Source of the DNA: Nothophaeocryptopus gaeumannii
Lineage: Eukaryota; Ascomycota; Dothideomycetes; Mycosphaerellales; Mycosphaerellaceae
Direction: 5' to 3'
Assembly: GCA_031771865.1 (NCBI GenBank)
Contig: JASISA010000025.1
Span: forward strand, 3,596,001 to 3,660,000
DNA length: 64,000 nt
This document shows positions 1-10,699 of the stretch, one piece after another. The translations under genes were made by a program, and so were the position numbers. The notes beneath the pieces were generated by a model, which saw nothing but the letters and a program-made list of their open reading frames with translations, did not search any database and had not been told where the DNA came from. Each line of letters begins with the position of its first letter. Position 1 is the first letter of the stretch.

Positions 1-897
1 GGTTGGGAGAGCACACCAAGCGGACACAGCTGGGACGCATCTTCACCATTCCCCTCTCCAAATGGCGGTCACCCACAGCACCCTCAAATTGCAGAGGTCC
101 TGAAGACCGGCACGCATCACCACAAGGTCGCATCTTCGCTACCAACTAAGATGGAGCCAGGCTCTGCGCCAACATTCTCCACTCAAGAGGCTAAGCGTCG
201 TCGGCGGCGCGAGTCCCACAACATGGTCGAGCGGCGCCGCCGTGACAACATCAACGAGCGAATCCACGACCTCGGCACTTTGGTTCCGCAGCACAGACTT
301 GAGGACGAGAAGGTCCGCAAGCACTTGCAGACCAACGCCCCACTCTCTCCATCCATTGCCAACGCCTCCGGCATGTCACCTCCGAACAGCGCCTCCTTGC
401 TTAGTGGCCAGCGCCGAGCCGCCGGCAACATCACTCAGGGCCTGCCAATGGAGGAGAAGGACAAGGGACCAAACAAGGGTGACATTCTGAACGGCTCCGT
501 TGCCTGGACGAGGGACATGATGTGGTTCTTGCACATGAAACTTCACCAGGAACAAGAACTCAAGGAGATTCTGGCGACCAACGGAATCGAGTGGCCGTAC
601 ACCGAAACTGAGGACGAGCATCGCATGACATCCGAAGTAATGGAGATACTCAACAAGCATGCCCCAGTCGGAGGATTCACAGGCTATTCCCGAGCATCTG
701 GTTCTGGTCTCCGCGTCCCCGGCTACACCAACCTCGCGGGCGACAGCACCAAGCTCGAGGGACCGCAGAATCTGACCATTCCGCCAGTCAGCCCAGGGTT
801 TCAACCGGGCGGCAGCGGGATGTCAAGTGGCTCGGCAAACTACAACTGGACTAATGATCTGAAGGAGGAAGATGAGTATGGCATGGAATTACAGTAG
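1..897 (+). CDS. bHLH transcription factor, Rtg3/SREBP-like (5' end outside window)
   Basis: The frame is open from base 1 through the ATG at 151 with no stop, so the gene begins upstream of the window and 151 is probably an internal Met. After a basic run (KRRRRESHN) comes the E-box-binding basic region HNMVERRRRDNINERI and helix 1. Helix 2 appears only about 60 residues later (KGDILNGSVAWTRDMMWFL), so the loop is very long and rich in Ser, Pro and Asn. Yeast Rtg3, a retrograde-response regulator, also has an enlarged loop; that likeness is from family knowledge. The C-terminus is Gly/Ser-rich with an acidic end and has no other domain I recognise. It should act as a nuclear dimeric DNA-binding protein. 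Sure of bHLH class, less sure of orthology. Confidence 0.85.
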   Translation, partial: GWESTPSGHSWDASSPFPSPNGGHPQHPQIAEVLKTGTHHHKVASSLPTKMEPGSAPTFSTQEAKRRRRRESHNMVERRRRDNINERIHDLGTLVPQHRLEDEKVRKHLQTNAPLSPSIANASGMSPPNSASLLSGQRRAAGNITQGLPMEEKDKGPNKGDILNGSVAWTRDMMWFLHMKLHQEQELKEILATNGIEWPYTETEDEHRMTSEVMEILNKHAPVGGFTGYSRASGSGLRVPGYTNLAGDSTKLEGPQNLTIPPVSPGFQPGGSGMSSGSANYNWTNDLKEEDEYGMELQ

Positions 898-3558
898 GGC
901 CGTAACATCCTTCAGCAGCCATACCTTCAATCCTCCGGCAGACCGCTCTTCGACTTGGGAGCATGATTGCACCGGTCTCTGCCGAGTGCTGTGCTCCTCA
1001 GCTGGTGACACAGTCTCCTGCTTGAGCACCGAAATAGACCCCTTGCATCACGATACCGACAACCGGGAACCATTGATTCACTCTGCAACGACATCTGCAT
1101 CAGACTGACTGACTGACACGGCTGCACAATGCAATACACAAGCACAACACCAACCTCTCACCTTCTGTCAACATCTCCTGACTTGGGAATGATGCTACAT
1201 GACGGAAGCTCTTTGACATCTACATACAACCACACCAACGGCGTTAGGAAGACCGGGCGGGAACGTGGGATTTGACTTTTTGCCTGCATCACCAATGATA
1301 CCACCATATGTTCCTGCTTCTTGCTTTTTATTTACTGAACTGGATTTCGGCTTGCTATCTCGGCTACCCTGCTGCTACTGCAACTTGCCCCTCACGGCCG
1401 ACAAATTCGATTTGAGGCGGCACTGCGACATCATTTATCATCCATCATCAACACTATGCATTTCCGAGAGGGGTCTGGAGTATGGCGTACCTGGGCAACA
1501 ACTGCCACTGCGGCGCAGAAGAGGTGACCAACCCCTCGATCACTGTTCGCCAGCAACCTTTTCGGACACGACACACACAATCTGTCATGACGATGTTGAT
1601 GAGAGAACTGCTTTCTAATTATTTGCGTCTTGGGGGTTTTTTTTTTCATTCTTGCTTTCGGCGAGCTGCGGCGACCAGCACTGGTTTATGGGGACTGGGA
1701 TGGAATGTCTGATCTGGCTTTTGAATGCATATGGGCACTGTGGAGACGAGAACAACAACTTGCATGGCGGCTGGATTGAATGAATGATTGAGTGATTGAA
1801 TGAATCGAGATTTGAGAAAGACGATGACTTCATGGGAAGAAGGCTTATCGTGCTGGTTGCGAGGTAGCTCTACTACTGTCTGCATCTTCTACTGACTGCT
1901 CGATGCTCTTCTGAGCGACTTGAGGGTAGCCGAGATATTGGGCATCTACAAACTTCAAACATACTCGTCTCTCATTCTCATTCTTCAATGCTCCGGTAAG
2001 ACGCAATGACTGTGGCTTGACAGTACACACTTGTCTTTATATCTGTGGCACTGCTTGCGGTCATGTCACTTATTGTAATTGAAATTACCAGTCTTAATAC
2101 AAATTTTGCGAAAGTGCAATACTTTTTCCTTCTTTACTAATGTCAACGTCATCATCATCACCACGACGTCAACGGGTGCATTGTCTCGAGCCTCTACAAA
2201 AGAATTGACCAAGCGTTGCTCCAAACCCGAGGTTGCCTGGGCTAGGCAGTGCTATGTTCATGTGCCTCGACCACCCTCTCACGACGAGGAGCCAAGGAGT
2301 TTTGAGAGCAATAAAAGAACAAATATGTATGAAGCTGCTACATTGTTTCTTCGAGGTATGTTTGTCATTTTGGATTGGATTGAGATCGGTGGGGGTGGGG
2401 TTATTTGAGACTACCCTGACTACATACATACATTCCTTCACACCCTCTAAAAGACTTGATGACGTTGCTGTCTGAACATGGAGATTGTCGCTTGAGAAGA
2501 AGAAGAAGAAGATGTGCGGTGAGATGAGATGTGGAGTGGAGTGGAGTGAGGAAGAGAGCCCTGCGGGCACGGAGAATCGAGGAGGTCAGAGCTTGGAGTT
2601 TTTGTTGGATAACTCGCCCGGCACATGGACATCGGTTCGGAGAATTTTGGATCTTGAAAGATGGTGCGCCACACCGTTTTGCGAGCATGTGTAACCTATC
2701 CTGTTGATGGAGAATACACGGATGATTCGTTCGCTCAAAAACTGTCAATCTGAGACAGCGCTTCATGCTCCCTCCGCCCTATATCTTCTCCGCGCCTTTG
2801 TTTCGTCGAGGGAAGGATGAGGGCTTCGGCTGTGAGACCGGAGTATCGCGGTCTCAGGTGTCGTCTTGTTGGAGATTGGGGCCGAGGAGACATCCCTTTG
2901 CTCGGCACAATGCTTTTTGTCTCCATGTCAAGAGAGGGCGCGCTTACCTTGGCCGAGCAATCGCGACTGAGACCCGCGAAGTGATGCCTTTTCCTTAGTC
3001 CAACGACATCATGGTCATCCTGGGTAGACGCGCTTGAAGCCTCTTCCATAGCTCCATATCCTGCACAGCCCCCGTCTCTCCCAGCATTTTTACTAGCATT
3101 TCACTCGGTATCCAACCGATTGCCTTTATGAGACTCCGTGACCGCTCTTCTGCTCGTGCCTGTTCCAACGTGATGTGTGATTTGGAATAGAGGTATTCCG
3201 TCTTCTCGGTGCAGACGTTGCAGATAGATTCGTGGAGTCAGAGTAGTCCGTGTCGTGGGGTAAGAGGTAGCAGTCCGCACACTCGGTTCAGGTAGCCCGG
3301 GTATTCGGGTTCCTAACAGCTCTGAAGTGGAAGCAAGGGATGCATTGTGACTCGGCTGGCTCCGAGCGAAGCTTGTCGGTGACGGAAGTGGCATATGCAG
3401 AAAATTGGGGATGGAGTGTTTCTGCTGCCGTGTCGTTATCGCTTTGGGACGTGTGGCGCAGATGGAAGGTGTTGTGTATATAACCAGGCTGGAGACGGAG
3501 GAGTGTGTTGTCTGTTCTAAGAGCTTCCTGATTCTCCCGAATGCCTTCGATGCAAGGC
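898..3558. other. Long tail-to-tail intergenic region
   Basis: About 2.66 kb lies between the stop of the bHLH gene and the stop of COX19, which converge. I see no convincing gene. The frames present are short and low in complexity, with no splice-linked continuation. One 104-codon ATG frame on the minus strand (2735-3049) is a weak candidate. The region holds a T-run near 1638-1648, an AAG run near 2494-2511 and GAGTG repeats near 2535-2550. It presumably carries both 3' UTRs. Confidence 0.5.
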
Positions 3559-3858
3559 TCACTTCGATGTTCCCGTGTTCTTCTCTTCACTCTTCGGCGC
3601 TTCCTTCTCCTCCTGAAAGCCTAGATTTCGCATCGAGTCTGGAGCCATAAGATTCCTCTCCATGCGGCACTGTAGATAGCCCTTGCTGAGCTGTCTGCAC
3701 TCGTCATCGTTGACACCTCGATGAGACTTGATACATCTTAGATAGGCCTTCATAATGGGCTGGCATTCTGCTTCATGGTCCAAGGGGAACGAGCCGCGCT
3801 CGGGAGGTGTTGGCTTGGAGAAGGCGGTGCGTCCGCCAGGGCCGCCAAAGGTCGACAT
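3559..3858 (-). CDS. COX19: Cytochrome c oxidase assembly protein Cox19
   Basis: A 99-residue protein with a twin CX9C motif (C32/C42 and C54/C64) inside a CHCH helical hairpin. The family is a copper-linked assembly factor of cytochrome c oxidase in the mitochondrial intermembrane space, imported and oxidised by the Mia40 relay. The segment before the first Cys (PPERGSFPLDHEAEC) and the stretch between the two motifs (IKSHRGVNDDEC) are typical of Cox19 rather than Cox17 or Cox23. It starts at a normal ATG and has no predicted intron. The charged C-terminal tail is ordinary for fungal copies. Confidence 0.9.
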   Translation of the reverse strand: MSTFGGPGGRTAFSKPTPPERGSFPLDHEAECQPIMKAYLRCIKSHRGVNDDECRQLSKGYLQCRMERNLMAPDSMRNLGFQEEKEAPKSEEKNTGTSK

Positions 3859-4615
3859 GGTGCGTTTGATGTGCTAGGAAGGATCAACGGTAGCCGTAGA
3901 TGCAAGTGCAATGCTTGACTGGCGTTGCAACAGGCGCGCGTGTATTCCAGGAGTCACGTCGGGTGTCGGGTGTCGGTGCGTGCAACTGTTGGCTGTTGGG
4001 GGCGATGTTACAGTGGGTGCTGAAGTCTCCTGCGTCTCGGCTCGGTGCATCCCTGCACGAGCACGAGCAATTCGGGGTGGGAGCGCGCCGATTCGATGGG
4101 GCAGTCCGGAGGCTAGTTAACGACTGCTTCGGGGAACTTGGTGCAGACGCATCGTTTACAGCGGACACTCTGCGGATGCGAGGCGATGGCATTAGCACTG
4201 ACGAGCCTGACCTGATGAGACCTGACCTGAGCCTGACCTGAGCCTGACTGCCGGGAACACCACCGTTGATCGACTGCGACCACCACTGGACTCTTGCGAC
4301 GGCCGATAAGGGCAGCATGCACCATCACGGCCTGTGCTCCGGACGCTCGTAGGGGAGACTGAAGACGTGGCATACTCATACGTCGCTACTCTACAGCTAT
4401 CTCACTCACATGGAGCCTGAACTGTCTGACCTACCTGGTCTGGCTGAAATGGGCGCGCTCGCAAACGCCGTCTGACTCGCCACGAGCGCATTCCCCTAGG
4501 CGCCATCAAGACTTTAGACTACAGGAGAAGGACGATGGCTCATCGTAAGACGAGTTAGCTGGAGAGTAATAGAAAAACTCGTGGCATTCGACTCGAGCTA
4601 CAATCAACTCATGCA
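3859..4615. other. Intergenic region upstream of COX19
   Basis: About 750 bp that must contain the COX19 promoter (minus strand) and the 3' end of the next minus-strand gene. Both strands have ORFs of about 100 codons, but these are mutual shadows with no recognisable motif. An imperfect tandem repeat built from CCTGACCTGA / CCTGAGCCTGA units lies at about 4205-4249. Confidence 0.5.
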
Positions 4616-5054
4616 TCAGGAGACTCTATCCTTCGCCCGATCTCCCACCGGATCCCCTTCACTTTCACTTTCACTTTCAGCTTCCTTGGATGCAGTCATT
4701 TTCCCTCCATGGTGATCCAGACGATTCTTCATTTCCAGTACATTTCGCCGACACGGGCTCACCTCGTTCACAACAAGATTCTTCGCAAAATCCGCGATAA
4801 TCTCTCCGAACTTTGCGATTGAACCCCATCAGTGACGGGCTCAAGATTAAGTCTTGCAATTCGACGGCGTCTTGCGGCAAGAAGGCATCCACTCTTACTT
4901 CCTCGAGGACCTTCTCGTTGATGTCGTCGCGGAGTTTCCACGGGACATGCAGCAAGCGGAAATGCTCGAGTTCAGGAGGAGATGATGCCCGTTCAAGACT
5001 CACATCCGCTTTGTTCTCCCTGCTATCGGGTGAAGTGTCTACTGCCCCGACCAT
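4616..5054 (-). pseudogene. Small unknown protein gene with an apparent frameshift
   Basis: The minus-strand frame from ATG 5054 reads as a plausible acidic, helical protein (ELEHFRLLHVPWKLRDDI, then DAVELQDLILSPSLMG). It then turns implausible near 4828-4838. A second frame from the same point reads well: FGEIIADFAKNLVVNEV, a basic stretch, then a SESESE run ending at the TGA at 4618-4616. The second frame meets a stop just upstream of the switch, and no intron of workable size fits. The simplest reading is one gene of about 145 residues with a one-base frameshift or a sequence error. I do not recognise the family. A longer frame reaches 5249 but opens with GTG. Confidence 0.45.
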
Positions 5055-5660
5055 GTCTTCGCGCTTCTGAACAGGTGCTATACTTGCGGACGTCGGCCCA
5101 TCTGGGTGTAAGAAATATGGATGGTGAGAAAGGGAGACCTTTGCAGAGAACAAGAACAGTGAACAGATCATGACTGGATGTGTCGGGAACACACCGAGTC
5201 CTTCACTCATCACTTGGTCACTTCTCCCGACTTTCTCTGACCCATTCACTCATCTCTGCAGCCTATTGACATCCGCACGAACTATCTCAAGCGATCCACT
5301 CCATGAGTGACACCCGACAAACAAAGCCATTTCTAAACACCACACTAAACTACTTCACACGAGCATCCAAACAACGCAGGCCACATTGCAGACCTCAACA
5401 TCGTCGAATCCTTGGCCCGTCAGAGCAAGTGGGAAGTCTGAACAGACTTTCCCAGGATCGCCGTCGGTGCGGAAGTTAGATTCAGCCTCCCCATGTTTGC
5501 GGATTTGTCGGTGCGGAAGCATCTGACCGGTGCCCTGCAAACTGAGAAGAAGAGCCCGAAGTTTTCTTGACAGGGTGAGGCGCGTTTGAGAAGTCGAAGT
5601 CGCATCTTCACGTGCTGGGTCGGTACACAGCGTTGTTATCAACTTCCCTCCCACAATCAC

Positions 5661-5676
5661 TACATCTATTTCATTT
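5661..5676. repeat. Target-site duplication, left copy
   Basis: TACATCTATTTCATTT occurs here and again, identical, at 8824-8839, exactly flanking the LINE sequence. This is the expected footprint of target-primed reverse transcription. Confidence 0.93.
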
Positions 5677-5691
5677 GATGCGAGGCTTACA

Positions 5692-6432
5692 GTGGAGGAG
5701 CTTTTAGAAGGTATTGAGGAACCGGGAGAACACGTTCTAGTTGGAGACTTCAATCTTCACCACCGTTGGTGGGGAGGACCGTTAGTACCACAGGAGGATC
5801 TTAGAGCAAGAGAGCTACGAGAGGCGTGTCGAGACACGCTATACCTAGCGACACCCCTAGGCCTTGCTACCTGGAGAAAGACACCACAGTCCCAAACTGG
5901 GACGACGATAGACCTTACTCTTGCAACAGAGGAGAAATCAAAGAGGATAACAGCATGTCAGCCAGGCAAGGAAGACATTGACTCTGATCATATCAGCATA
6001 GAGACAACTATTAACATAGGGATACAGGAGGAGACGAGAACAAGATGGATGTGGAAGGACACTAACTGGGAGGAGTTCAGAGAGACGCTCCAAAAGCTCC
6101 TACCTACAGCCGAAGGGATGACAACAAAGGAGGATATAGATAGCACCGTGAGTGATCTCAGCAATGCTCTACAAAAGACAAGGGACCTTGTTGTCCGGCG
6201 TAAAACATATCGGCCGCCAGATCCAAGGAGTGTGCCGGTGGTACTACATGCGATTCAGGAGGCTCGGCAGGCAAGACGGCATGCACAATGGACAGGAGCG
6301 AGGAGCACTGGAAGGAGTGGAGGGCACGAAACCAGGAGAAAAAGAGAACTATCCAGACAGAGAAAAGGAAACAGTGGAGGACCGCGGTTCACAAAACCGC
6401 TAGCGAGCCACAGGAATGTGGAAGCTGGCTAA
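5692..6432 (+). pseudogene. LINE ORF2 fragment: endonuclease C-terminal part
   Basis: The first part of the LINE reading frame carries the C-terminal half of an apurinic-type (EEP) endonuclease. Visible are GDFNLHHRWWGG, a TTIDLTLAT strand and DSDHISIET, the late metal-binding and catalytic boxes. The N-terminal half of the domain is absent because the element starts here. From about 6290 the protein-like reading moves to another frame (SEEHWKEWRARNQEKKRT), and near 6415 it moves again into the RT frame, so this piece is not continuous with the polymerase. It would nick target DNA in an intact element and is non-functional here. Confidence 0.85.
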
Positions 6433-8464
6433 GTGGGCAAAGAACAGCGATAGCCCTATTCGACCTCCCCAGATGCCTACACTAACACACAATAACGATC
6501 AGTTCACGACGGACAGTGCGAAAACAGAGATCCTACGGACAGCCCTTTTCCCAATGCCAGAGCCCGCAGACACATCAGACATCGAGAGCACCACATACCC
6601 AGAACCTGTCAATATAGCATGCGAAATTACAGAAGAGGAGGTACGAAAAGTAGTCCAAAGACTGCCGAACGACAAGGCTCCCGGCCTCGACGAGATACCA
6701 AACAGATGCATTAAGAAGTGCCTAGCTCAGCTACTCCCTATCCTCCAACGCATCTTCCAACAGTGTGTTTCAATTGGCTACCACCCAGCCCAGTTTCGGA
6801 AAGCTAGGACGATTATGCTACAGAAGGCGGGTAAAGACTCATCTACTCCAAAGGGATGGAGGCCTATTGCCCTTCTATCGTGCATTGGCAAGATACTAGA
6901 AGCAATAGTTGCACGGAAAATAGGACAGGCTGTACGGGAACATAAGTTGCTTCCTCAAAACCAAATGGCGCAAGCGGGTAGATCGACCGGAGACGCACTA
7001 CGGTACATCCTTCAAAGCGTTCAGACTGCGTGGAAGAAAGGCAAGGTGGCCTCAGTGTTATCACTTGACATGACAGGAGCGTTTGACAAAGTCAATCACG
7101 AACGGTTAATCCACAACCTACGGTGCAGGAGGATTCCATACTGGATTACAGCTTTTGTAGCGTCACTCCTGAAGGACAGAGAGACAACAATCGCTATCCC
7201 CGGATACGAGTCACCGGCAGCACGAGTGGCATGCGGAATCCCACAAGGAAGCACCATCTCACCTATCCTGTTCCTCTTCTTTACAGCCTCCCTCCTAGAA
7301 GGAATGGAATACACCGAAGCAGTTGGGTTTGCAGATGATACATACCTCATTGCAGTGTCAAATTCGACAAGAGGTACATGCGAGGCACTAGAAAAGGACC
7401 ACAACAGCTGTCTACAATAGGCCTCAAGACATGGAGCTAAGTTCGCCCCTGAGAAATACAAAGTCATGCACTTTACAAGGGGCACAAGGAGCACATCCGA
7501 ATCCCAGAGAACACCCAACATCCCGTCGCTCCAGAGTGGCCCAGAGGACACAATGAGGGTCCTAGGAGTAATCGTTGATAAGAGACTCAAGTGGCACGCA
7601 CAGATAGAGAATACCCTTACAAAAGCAAAACGGCTAGAAGCTGCACTACGACGGATTACTGCTGCTACGTGGGGCGCCACGGTAGAGACAGCCCGTAAGC
7701 TATATATCTCAATGATCAGGCCAGCAGTAATGCACGGGCGCGAGGTATGGATGGCAGGAAAGGAGACTGGAATCTCAAAAATGCTCCAACAAAAGCTACG
7801 GGTAATGCAGAATAGATTCCTACGGATAATCCTTGGGGCCTACCGAGCTACACCAACGCGACTGTTACACAAAGAACTCCAGATCGAAGACATTACCGAG
7901 TATGGGAAGAGAACTGCTATAGCTGCAATGGCTGCGCAGAGGCAGAGGCCGGATATACACCAGGCCATGCAAGAGCTGAAGGGGCGGATCCTACTAAAGT
8001 GCGGACAACTTGGGGCATATAGCAGACGCCTGAGAAAACCATACAGCTCGCCACTAGAGCAGACAGACGAGCAGGCTACTATCCTACGGTCCCAGCTCTC
8101 TCACATAGACAGAGCAGATCCAAAGAAGACTCGGAAAGCAACATGGACTATCCTCCAGGGCCAGTATGAGCGGGACGAGTCACAGAAGTGGGACAATGCT
8201 AGGCGCGAAGGAATCCTCCCACTCGCGTTCAGGACTCCATGGAACACCAATACCCGGGAGCTTTATCGAGGGCTTAGCAAAGCCCAGGCCGCGATAGTGT
8301 TCCAGATACGGTCAGAGACAATTGGCCTTCCTCACTTCCTCCACAAGGTTGGGGTGCCCGACACTAGCCCCTACTGCGAATGTGGAGATAGAGGACAGCT
8401 CGACACTACCTTGCCTACTGTACAAACATGCGAGAGAGTAGAAGGAACTCATCTTAGCCACTAG
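6416..8464 (+). pseudogene. LINE ORF2 fragment: reverse transcriptase and C-terminal region
   Basis: One frame runs from 6416 to 8464 with a single internal TAG at 7418-7420. Ordered RT boxes are visible: LPNDKAPGLDEIP, WRPIALLSCIGKILE, LSLDMTGAFDKVNHERL, CGIPQGSTISPILF, GFADDTYLIAV and, after the stop, GVIVDKRLKWHAQI. The stop sits where related RTs often carry Trp (TGG to TAG), a C-to-T change at CpA on the opposite strand. A Cys-rich CECG...C remnant near 8375-8435 marks the C-terminal zinc-binding region. A frameshift near 8440 moves the true tail (LATRCQDARRWL onward) into another frame, ending near 8600. No RNase H domain is evident. Confidence 0.88.
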
Positions 8465-8823
8465 ATGCCAGGACGCGAGAAGATGGCTTACTGAGTTTCC
8501 TAGACAAACCGCAGCGTGGGCAATAAGGCATCTCCCCATAGGACAATTCGAGTGGACCCTCAAACATCTCCTAGAGCAGGCCGGAGATCTCGAACCCAAG
8601 TAAGGAGGATGATGTTGACTCTGGCGTGTCAGCCAGCTGCCTACGGGCAAACATATTGGTTCTATAGTACCTAAGATGCAGTAGGGTGTAAGGCATAACA
8701 GAGAAGGGAGGATGTTTTACGCTGTAGGCACTTTCTACAGGGTTTTCTTTTACAACATGTAGATATGCTAGAAGGGGCACGGCCTGTAGCTAGCTCGAAT
8801 ACATTTATTATTATTATTATTAT

Positions 8824-8839
8824 TACATCTATTTCATTT
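8824..8839. repeat. Target-site duplication, right copy
   Basis: Exact match to 5661-5676, lying directly after the TTA/ATT tail of the LINE. Confidence 0.93.
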
Positions 8840-8864
8840 ACTAGGCTCACTCTCCTCTGCCTTT

Positions 8865-9347
8865 TCATGTATCGGTCTCACACAAAAGCCGCACTTGCCT
8901 GAATCTCGACCAACCAATACTCTCGTACCTCTCTCCCCCCTCAGCATCAACGCCCGTCACATTCACAGCTCCCTCGTATGTCGATGTAGTCGCCAAAACC
9001 TCACTTGCCCATTCCTGATCCGCTTTTTCTACTATCTGCGCAATCAACTGCGTCCCATCCGCCAACATGATTCTCCAATTCTGGTCGTAAGTGGTGTCCG
9101 CTCTCCATCCGCAAGCAAGGGCTGAGAGATTGAGCATCGAAGCACGGTAGTATTGCGAGTCCGAGGACGCGATAAGGACGTGCGAGATGGGGAGGTATGC
9201 GTGTGAGGGTTCTGCAATGTCTTTGATCCAAGCTGAGAGCCACCAGGAATTTGGCTGTGGAGTTTTGTTGGAAAGGATTGGAGGTAGGGAGGTTGTATTG
9301 GAACGGGAGGGATATGAGCTATGCAAGGGCGGTGTTAGTAAGAGCAT
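8865..9347 (-). CDS. Unknown protein, 160 residues, possibly partial
   Basis: An ATG-started frame with a protein-like composition (SWWLSAWIKDIAEPSHAYLP, WRIMLADGTQLIAQIV). No family is recognised and there is no signal peptide or clear membrane segment. The same frame stays open upstream of the ATG for about 25 codons, so a longer or spliced 5' end is possible. A good splice acceptor (CTAAC branch then TAG) occurs at about 9318-9340. The gene ends 26 bp from the LINE target site, so its 3' UTR may have been cut by the insertion. Confidence 0.4.
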   Translation of the reverse strand: MLLLTPPLHSSYPSRSNTTSLPPILSNKTPQPNSWWLSAWIKDIAEPSHAYLPISHVLIASSDSQYYRASMLNLSALACGWRADTTYDQNWRIMLADGTQLIAQIVEKADQEWASEVLATTSTYEGAVNVTGVDAEGGERYESIGWSRFRQVRLLCETDT

Positions 9348-10699
9348 AGCTGGTTGAGGTAGGCTTTCATGGACGTATCTGATCAGAGGCGAGGAACGAG
9401 GTGGACTTTGGAGTAAAATCGAAGATGTCTGTTGCAGCTGCGGCCCCTATGGGCAAAAGGCTGCTCGCTTGCCGTCACGATGAGAGAAGGCCGCATGGTG
9501 GACAAGACTAGGCCTCGAAGAAGGCGACGGCTCTGAATATCAATCTCTGAGCACCCATCTCCTATATCAATGCCCATCGGACTCCACAGCATTCACGTGG
9601 CAGCAAGCCGACGACCATCCTGCAACAACTAGTCCTCGAAGATAGCTCATCTCCACAGCCACCATCACAGCGACCTGCTGTACCGGTCCAACCAATCTTC
9701 TCCCTCTCTTACATAGACGCTAACGACCATAGCGCCGACCGATTGTCCTGTATGCTAGAACAAAGCGTCCGTCAGAGACAGACACCGGCATACCAGGCCC
9801 AACTGCTGGATCCTGCCAATCGAACGATCGCTTCTCCTGCCAACGCACCCACCTTCGCAAGACCAATTGAAAGAACACGAAAGGAAGATTGCTATGGGAT
9901 GTAGCTTGATGAAATCAAGGTGATGACTTGCATCTCGAGGAGCCTCGTGCAAGCGTCTAGGTCTTTCCTTTCTTCCAAGACCACAAAGAAGCCAGCCAAT
10001 CACATGCCGCAGTCTTACCGGCCACCGAATTTGAAGGTCGTAATATGCAGTAGCCAGTGGACAAGAGGGTATTGGGATCATAGTAGTCGGATCCCGTGGA
10101 CATGTGAATTGACTGCAGACTGCTTCCGAAGCCGAGCTGGCCGGGAGGGATGAAGCCGGACCGGGCGAAGGGACATGGCAGTGTTCAGAAAAATAAAAAA
10201 AGCTTCGTGGATGTGAGCTGGAAGGAGAATTCTCCCGTCAAGCTCATTTCTTTCGTTGAAAAATAGGTAGGCGGTATGATATTGCTTCCGCTAAGGTGCA
10301 CTCAGCTCCAACGCTCCAAGAAACGCGACACGCTCGATGATACTGTTGTCGTATATCCCTCGACATCAAGCATGATTTCCCAAAAAGCCAAGGCGCTCTA
10401 AATAAGACGCTCATCACGCCAACCAGGGAAATCCAATCTCCAGGTAGCTCGCAAAGCAATTCCAACTCACTCCCCTACTCAGCCAACGGCCAAGACCCAA
10501 CCATATCACTACCCTTGACGATCCTCTCATCCTCCCCAATATCCCCCAACCTCCCCTTAAAAGTCTCCAACGCACTCTCACTAGCCCGATCACTCCAACC
10601 CACTCTTTTTCCATTCCCGGGCGGCTTCAAGGTTGACGTCGCCGTCGAAGCATCGCTATCGCTGACGACACTCCGATCCGAGCCCCTCCTGCGCGTCTC
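9348..10699. other. Intergenic region between unknown ORF and MAPKKK
   Basis: About 1.35 kb with only short frames on both strands and no recognisable domain. The right part is presumably the 3' UTR of the MAPKKK gene, and the left part may hold upstream exons or the promoter of the 8865-9347 gene. Confidence 0.4.

Larger units (their letters stand above)
5677..8823 (+). mobile_element. 5'-truncated, disabled non-LTR (LINE) retrotransposon
   Basis: The 3.15-kb insert begins inside the endonuclease region (GDFNLHH, later SDHIS), continues through a reverse transcriptase with the FADD active-site box, and ends in a TTA/ATT microsatellite tail (about 8804-8823). Perfect 16-bp direct repeats flank it. 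ORF1 and the start of the endonuclease are missing, the usual 5' truncation. The copy is dead: frameshifts near 6290, 6415 and 8440 and a stop at 7418-7420. The single-ORF2 endonuclease/RT layout and host suggest a Tad-like fungal LINE, but the clade needs a tree. Confidence 0.93.

Noticed and set aside
2735..3049. 104-codon minus-strand ORF with ATG
   Set aside because: No family-like motif, no splice-linked neighbours, and it lies in a region rich in random frames.
3884..4318. ORFs of 88-144 codons on both strands upstream of COX19
   Set aside because: They overlap each other on opposite strands and have no domain; expected by chance in GC-rich sequence.
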